In this document: piece after piece, positions 14,916 through 17,567 of the stretch
Layout: every line of letters begins with the position of its first letter
Numbering within the stretch: position 1 is the first letter of the stretch
Origin: Pseudomonadota bacterium
GTDB lineage: Bacteria > Pseudomonadota > Alphaproteobacteria > Paracaedibacterales > CAITNM01
Direction: 5' to 3'
DNA: 17,567 nt
Assembly (NCBI GenBank): GCA_026400695.1
Contig: JAPLON010000072.1
Span: 1 to 17,567 of the forward strand
Notes under the pieces: model-generated
The model's database searches: none
What the model was told of the DNA's origin: nothing
The model's input: only the letters and a program-made list of their open reading frames with translations
Program-made: the position numbers and the translations under genes

Positions 14916-15203
14916 ATGCCATATTATGTTTACATATTAGCTAACAAGCGTAACGGTACTTTGTATGTTGGTAGCACCAATGACCTTATAAAACGAACTT
15001 GGCAACACAAGCAAAAACTACAGGAAGGTTTTACAGCACGTTATGACGTCGATAAGCTTGTGTATTTTGAACAATTTGAAGACGCTGCAAATATGGCTCA
15101 ACGGGAGAAACGCTTGAAAGAATGGAAGCGCGACTGGAAGATTGAGCTTATTGAAAAGCTTAATCCTGAATGGAAAGATTTGTATGAAATGATTATAAGG
15201 TGA
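14916..15203 (+). CDS. Small GIY-YIG nuclease-superfamily protein (COG2827 type)
   Basis: This 95-residue protein is essentially one GIY-YIG domain. YYVYILANKRNGTLYVGST (3-21) holds the two signature strands (VYI and YVG). Arg27 follows in DLIKRTWQHK, and a conserved glutamate lies in QREKRLKEWKR near 82-92. It ends in KIELIEKLNPEWKDLY. Members of this group are common in alphaproteobacteria and endosymbionts, and their physiological role is largely unknown. A Shine-Dalgarno AAGG lies at 14905-14908. The gene is enclosed by palindromic repeats, and its last five codons belong to a 61-bp repeat unit that recurs 132 bp downstream. It could be a selfish nuclease, a partner of the repeats, or a housekeeping nuclease that merely sits there. 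Confidence 0.88.
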   Translation: MPYYVYILANKRNGTLYVGSTNDLIKRTWQHKQKLQEGFTARYDVDKLVYFEQFEDAANMAQREKRLKEWKRDWKIELIEKLNPEWKDLYEMIIR

Positions 15204-15249
15204 GATTCACTAGATCCCGCTGTCAAGCCGAGGGACGTCGGGTGAGGTA
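15189..15249. repeat. 61-bp direct repeat, copy A, overlapping the GIY-YIG 3' end
   Basis: It matches 15321-15381 at 57 of 61 positions (differences at 15202, 15212, 15221 and 15231). It starts inside the GIY-YIG gene (last codons ATG ATT ATA AGG TGA) and includes a degraded palindrome. Two of the four differences (15221, 15231) break the stem that is perfect in copy B, so copy A looks like a decayed element. Confidence 0.92.
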
Positions 15250-15320
15250 GGCATAGCCACAACGATGTCAGACTGCCTAAACTGTAGCACGTCATGTGAA
15301 GTTCTTATTAAAAGTAAGTC

Positions 15321-15381
15321 ATGATTATAAGGTAAGATTCACTGGATCCCGCGGTCAAGCCGCGGGACGTCGGGTGAGGTA
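15321..15381. repeat. 61-bp direct repeat, copy B, with intact palindrome
   Basis: This is the intact form: CCCGCGG and CCGCGGG pair around TCAAG, after TGGAT and before ACGTCGGG. The first 12 bases repeat the end of the GIY-YIG gene although no GIY-YIG coding precedes them here. Confidence 0.93.
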
Positions 15382-15478
15382 ACCGGCTACGATAACTGCA
15401 GCTACGCTGCCCGGAGACCTCGCAACGTCGACACGCTAAAAACTACTTTTCTAAGAAAACTTACACTAATAACCGAAG

Positions 15479-15511
15479 CGACGTCCCGCGGCTTGACCGC
15501 GGGATCCAGTG
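15479..15511. repeat. Inverted copy C of the palindromic element
   Basis: 33 bases are an exact reverse complement of 15340-15372 in copy B. B and C thus form a 33-bp inverted repeat around 106 bp that could itself extrude or recombine. Confidence 0.95.
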
Positions 15512-15604
15512 TTACAAGCCATCGAACAACCACATGCGACAAATTTATTACACCATAAAAACTATGACTTGCTTTATTTAGGTAATAGTGGCACGAGCCA
15601 ATAA

Positions 15605-15616
15605 ATATATATATAT
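15605..15616. repeat. (AT)6 dinucleotide tract upstream of the outer-membrane protein gene
   Basis: Six AT units lie 48 bp before the start codon of the barrel protein. Length changes there could alter promoter spacing, but no clear -35/-10 pair was found around it. Confidence 0.6.
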
Positions 15617-15664
15617 TAGGCCTCGATAGGTTAACTATTATTTTTTAATTATAGGAGTAATACA

Positions 15665-16396
15665 ATGAAAAAATTCGTGATTGCAGCAGTTGCTGCTGCA
15701 GCATTAAATACAGTAAGTGCACAAAGCTGTGCATCTGCTTTCAGTGGTTTTTATGCTGGTCTACAAGCTGGTATGAACGCAACTGTTGGTGATACAAAGT
15801 CTGATGGGCAGCTTAATGTATTAAACGGAGTATATGCCACCGAATTCAAAAGATCTAACTCTGCTCAATCATTTATTGGGGGTCTATTTTTAGGCTACGG
15901 TATGGGAATTGGTTCTTGCGGGTATGTTGGCGGTGAGTTGTACGGTAATTTGGGCAATACAGATGTTAAAATAACAGATGAAACTCAAAGTATCGCGGCA
16001 GGTCAGGTAAACTTAGCAATTAAGCAATCTATTAAAAACCAATTTAATCTTGGCGCAAAAATACGTCTTGGTTATACAATTACTCAGCAGTCTATGATTT
16101 TCTTAGGACTTGGACTTGAATGGTCAGCTTGGAGAATTAAAGAAAGTGGTTCTTTGGGTGGAGCCTTAGTTCCTGCAGCAAACCGTGGTAGTTTTGATGA
16201 AAAAACAACAAAAAAATCAGTAGCATTTGCTCCTTCAGTTGGTATGGAATCATACATGACTAAGAACATTTTCGTACGCGGTGAATATACTTACGTAGCA
16301 GGTCCAAAATTTAAATCTAAGGATGACTTTAATGTGCCAGTTAAGGTTAACACTAACCAACACCGTTTCACACTTGGTCTTGGCTACAAGTTCTAG
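15665..16396 (+). CDS. Outer-membrane beta-barrel protein (opacity/porin-like family)
   Basis: This 243-residue protein starts with a clear Sec signal peptide (KKFVIAAVAAAALNTVSA, cleavage after Ala19). FSGFYAGLQAGMNATVG then opens a barrel typical of the small alphaproteobacterial outer-membrane proteins. Alternating hydrophobic strands with Gly/Tyr/Phe continue to HRFTLGLGYKF, whose terminal Phe is the BAM-recognition signature. The size suits an eight-stranded barrel. A strong Shine-Dalgarno (AGGAG, 15653-15657) and a strong terminator suggest high expression as a monocistron. In intracellular bacteria such proteins are often major surface antigens, but no specific ligand can be inferred. 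Copper- or porin-specific motifs are absent. Confidence 0.88.
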   Translation: MKKFVIAAVAAAALNTVSAQSCASAFSGFYAGLQAGMNATVGDTKSDGQLNVLNGVYATEFKRSNSAQSFIGGLFLGYGMGIGSCGYVGGELYGNLGNTDVKITDETQSIAAGQVNLAIKQSIKNQFNLGAKIRLGYTITQQSMIFLGLGLEWSAWRIKESGSLGGALVPAANRGSFDEKTTKKSVAFAPSVGMESYMTKNIFVRGEYTYVAGPKFKSKDDFNVPVKVNTNQHRFTLGLGYKF

Positions 16397-16419
16397 TCTG
16401 ATTTAAGTTGTTAAATATT

Positions 16420-16444
16420 AACCCGCCCTTGTGGCGGGTTTTTT
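16420..16444 (+). terminator. Rho-independent terminator of the outer-membrane protein gene
   Basis: AACCCGCC pairs with GGCGGGTT around CTTGT, and the stem runs into six consecutive T residues. It begins 24 bp after the stop codon. Confidence 0.93.
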
Positions 16445-16637
16445 AATGCGTAGCATTTACACCACCTTCTTTTCTCTATCCGCCAACGGACCATTTTTTC
16501 AAACAATCGTTAACAAAACAGTAGGTTTTAAGGAAAAACTATTTTACGCTTACAGGAGTGGCGTAAATTGGACATTCAGAGGTGCTGTAAAATTAATCTT
16601 GAATAATCACTTGTTGAATATAGCTAGCAATAGATTA

Positions 16638-16663
16638 TGGATCTCCGCCTCCGCGGAGATGAC
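16638..16663 (+). repeat. 26-nt hairpin element, forward copy
   Basis: The unit is TGGAT, stem CTCCGC, loop CTCC, stem GCGGAG, then ATGAC. Including the flanking AT pairs the stem is 8 bp. It shares the TGGAT head and CCGC/GCGG core with the palindromes near the GIY-YIG gene. Confidence 0.88.
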
Positions 16664-16679
16664 GTAGTGTTTCTGTTGT

Positions 16680-16705
16680 GTCATTACCGCGTAGGCGGTA
16701 ATCCA
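16680..16705 (-). repeat. 26-nt hairpin element, inverted copy with compensated stem
   Basis: On the minus strand the unit is TGGAT, TACCGC, CTAC, GCGGTA, ATGAC. Both ends are identical to the forward copy 16 bp away, and the two changed stem bases are matched on the other arm. Apart from the terminator and these two hairpins, the 405-bp gap 16397-16801 shows no supportable gene. Confidence 0.88.
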
Positions 16706-16801
16706 AGGTGTAATAAATTAGCTTATATTTGCAAGTTGTTTCCTAAATAATCTGCATAATACTTAAAACAAATAATTCTATTTAATATTTCTGGAGAACT
16801 C

Positions 16802-17398
16802 ATGACTAAATTACAATTTTTAAAAATATGTGTATTAAATTTAATTTTCGGTACTGCAATTATCGCTGGTGATGCTGGAGAAGTAGAAGAACCAAAAAGA
16901 CTGCGAGCAACCGTTGTAAAAATAAGTTCAGAGTTTGAGCTTCCCGAAGGAGCAATTTGTGTGGCGGTACCTAGGAAGCTTTATGAAGAAATGCTCTTTG
17001 ACAAAGAAAGTGATGATGAAGATGGAGATTCAGAATTACGTTTAGCTAAACACTTTAGAGATACATATAAAATGAGTGATGATGAACTTAAACGACTAGA
17101 ATATCTAATTTCTGCTATCCCCAGTATGGATGAAACAGCACTACGTGATTCCTTGAGGATGGCAGTAGATGAAGGACATCTAAACATTACTAGACACTTG
17201 AGAAATCATTGCTCCGCTCTCTCTTTAAAAGTAGCACTTGGCGATACAACCGCTGGACGAAAAAAAGACTTGAGAAATTTAATTCTTAGTCACACAAAAA
17301 TGAAGAAAATTAAAGTGGTATCACCATCAGATATTTTCCTTTCCAAAAATACTCCTAGAACTAGAGTGATGAAAAAAGGACTGTTAAACGCAGGATAA
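16802..17398 (+). CDS. Unrecognised small exported protein with an acidic tract
   Basis: I do not recognise this 198-residue protein. It opens with a signal-peptide-like segment (FLKICVLNLIFGTAIIAG, cleavage near 23). An acidic run (ESDDEDGDSE, about 69-78) and a charged helical middle follow. Residues 110-140 (MAVDEGHLNITRHLRNHCS) faintly resemble an ankyrin-type helix pair, but no full repeat is present. The C-terminus (160-198) is basic. A Shine-Dalgarno GGAG (16793-16796) and a terminator 31 bp after the stop support a real gene. Its composition (leader, acidic patch, basic clusters) resembles the 485-residue protein at 9167, though I see no alignable similarity. Export to periplasm or host is inferred from the leader only. 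Confidence 0.68.
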   Translation: MTKLQFLKICVLNLIFGTAIIAGDAGEVEEPKRLRATVVKISSEFELPEGAICVAVPRKLYEEMLFDKESDDEDGDSELRLAKHFRDTYKMSDDELKRLEYLISAIPSMDETALRDSLRMAVDEGHLNITRHLRNHCSALSLKVALGDTTAGRKKDLRNLILSHTKMKKIKVVSPSDIFLSKNTPRTRVMKKGLLNAG

Positions 17399-17428
17399 AA
17401 TATAAAGAATATTGCATTAAAATAAGTT

Positions 17429-17455
17429 GGCAGCGAGTTACGCTGCCTTCGTTTT
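17429..17455 (+). terminator. Probable rho-independent terminator after the small exported protein
   Basis: GGCAGCG pairs with CGCTGCC around AGTTA and is followed by TTCGTTTT. The T-tract is interrupted, so strength may be moderate. Confidence 0.72.
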
Positions 17456-17474
17456 AGATGGTAACATTATTTAA

Positions 17475-17567
17475 GGGGCTGGAGAAAAGTTTGATATCTC
17501 TGGGTTGAGGTACGGGAAAATTATTTTGTTGATGGATGCAGATGCGGATGGCCATCACATATCAACA
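17475..17567 (+). pseudogene. 5'-truncated type IIA topoisomerase B-subunit fragment (GyrB/ParE TOPRIM region)
   Basis: 31 codons in one frame read GAGEKFDISGLRYGKIILL and then MDADADGHHIST, the TOPRIM core of GyrB/ParE-type ATPase subunits with the metal-binding DxDxD intact. An in-frame TAA lies directly before it (17472-17474), and no upstream frame shows the preceding domains, so the N-terminal part (normally over 400 residues) is absent. The frame is open to the window edge. LLMDADADGHH is closer to the less common paralogues with DSDGHH than to standard GyrB (DADVDGAH). It is probably a remnant left by rearrangement, and base composition is somewhat richer in G than nearby DNA. Whether the rest of the gene follows is unseen. 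Confidence 0.78.

Larger units (their letters stand above)
15204..15664. other. Gene-free repeat region between GIY-YIG and the outer-membrane protein gene
   Basis: These 461 bp hold the tail of copy A, copies B and C, and about 150 bp of AT-rich leader before the barrel gene. I see no ORF with a convincing start and no RNA gene. The segments between repeat copies (15250-15320 and 15382-15478) show no similarity I can recognise to each other. Confidence 0.7.

Noticed and set aside
15204..15511. CRISPR array
   Set aside because: Repeat copies are irregularly spaced, differ in orientation and are palindromic mobile-type elements; there are no regular spacers.
16431..16667. Plus-strand frame of 78 codons after the outer-membrane protein
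   Set aside because: Its start lies inside the terminator hairpin, and its end (WISASAEMT) is just translation of the hairpin repeat. It has no ribosome-binding site of its own.

Overview
The window comes from an AT-rich alphaproteobacterium, most likely a host-associated or obligately intracellular one of the Holosporales/Rickettsiales kind. The main evidence is a clear CtrA cell-cycle regulator (Asp51, OmpR-type fold) with TTAA-N7-TTAA boxes upstream. Supporting signs are a patatin-like lipase with a signal peptide, a DUF2608 HAD protein, a queuine-salvage gene pair, short GC-rich palindromic repeats in intergenic DNA, and gene remnants at both window edges. The lineage is inferred from protein character and was not checked by a search.

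Layout. 1-449: a 5'-truncated IS200/IS605 TnpA lies just downstream of a tRNA-Gln(CUG). 533-2389: ppx/gppA and dapF in tandem (stringent response/polyphosphate, lysine and peptidoglycan precursor). 2406-5323 (minus): M48 metallopeptidase and DUF898/YjgN membrane protein as a pair, then a YmdB-type phosphodiesterase. 5426-6945 (plus): ATPase and permease of a Zn/Mn-type ABC importer with overlapping genes. 6960-10624 (minus): patatin-like lipase, MarC, and a 485-residue exported protein with acidic and lysine/arginine-rich tracts that I do not recognise.

10903-14793 (plus): ribosomal protein L28, a DUF2608 HAD protein, YhhQ and Tgt in overlapping genes, then ctrA. YhhQ would import the queuosine precursor and Tgt would insert it into tRNA. 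Tgt carries glycine at the position that is valine in preQ1-specific bacterial enzymes, which suggests the host base queuine is used directly. The ctrA upstream region has a possible sigma70 promoter with a GANTC site over its -10, followed by four TTAA half-sites at 10-11 bp spacing.

14794-15664: an island of palindromic repeats around a small GIY-YIG nuclease gene. One repeat unit includes the last codons of that gene and recurs 132 bp downstream. 15665-17398: an outer-membrane beta-barrel protein with a strong terminator, two inverted hairpin elements whose stems differ by compensatory changes, and a small unrecognised exported protein. 17475-17567: a type IIA topoisomerase B-subunit TOPRIM segment that starts abruptly after a stop codon.
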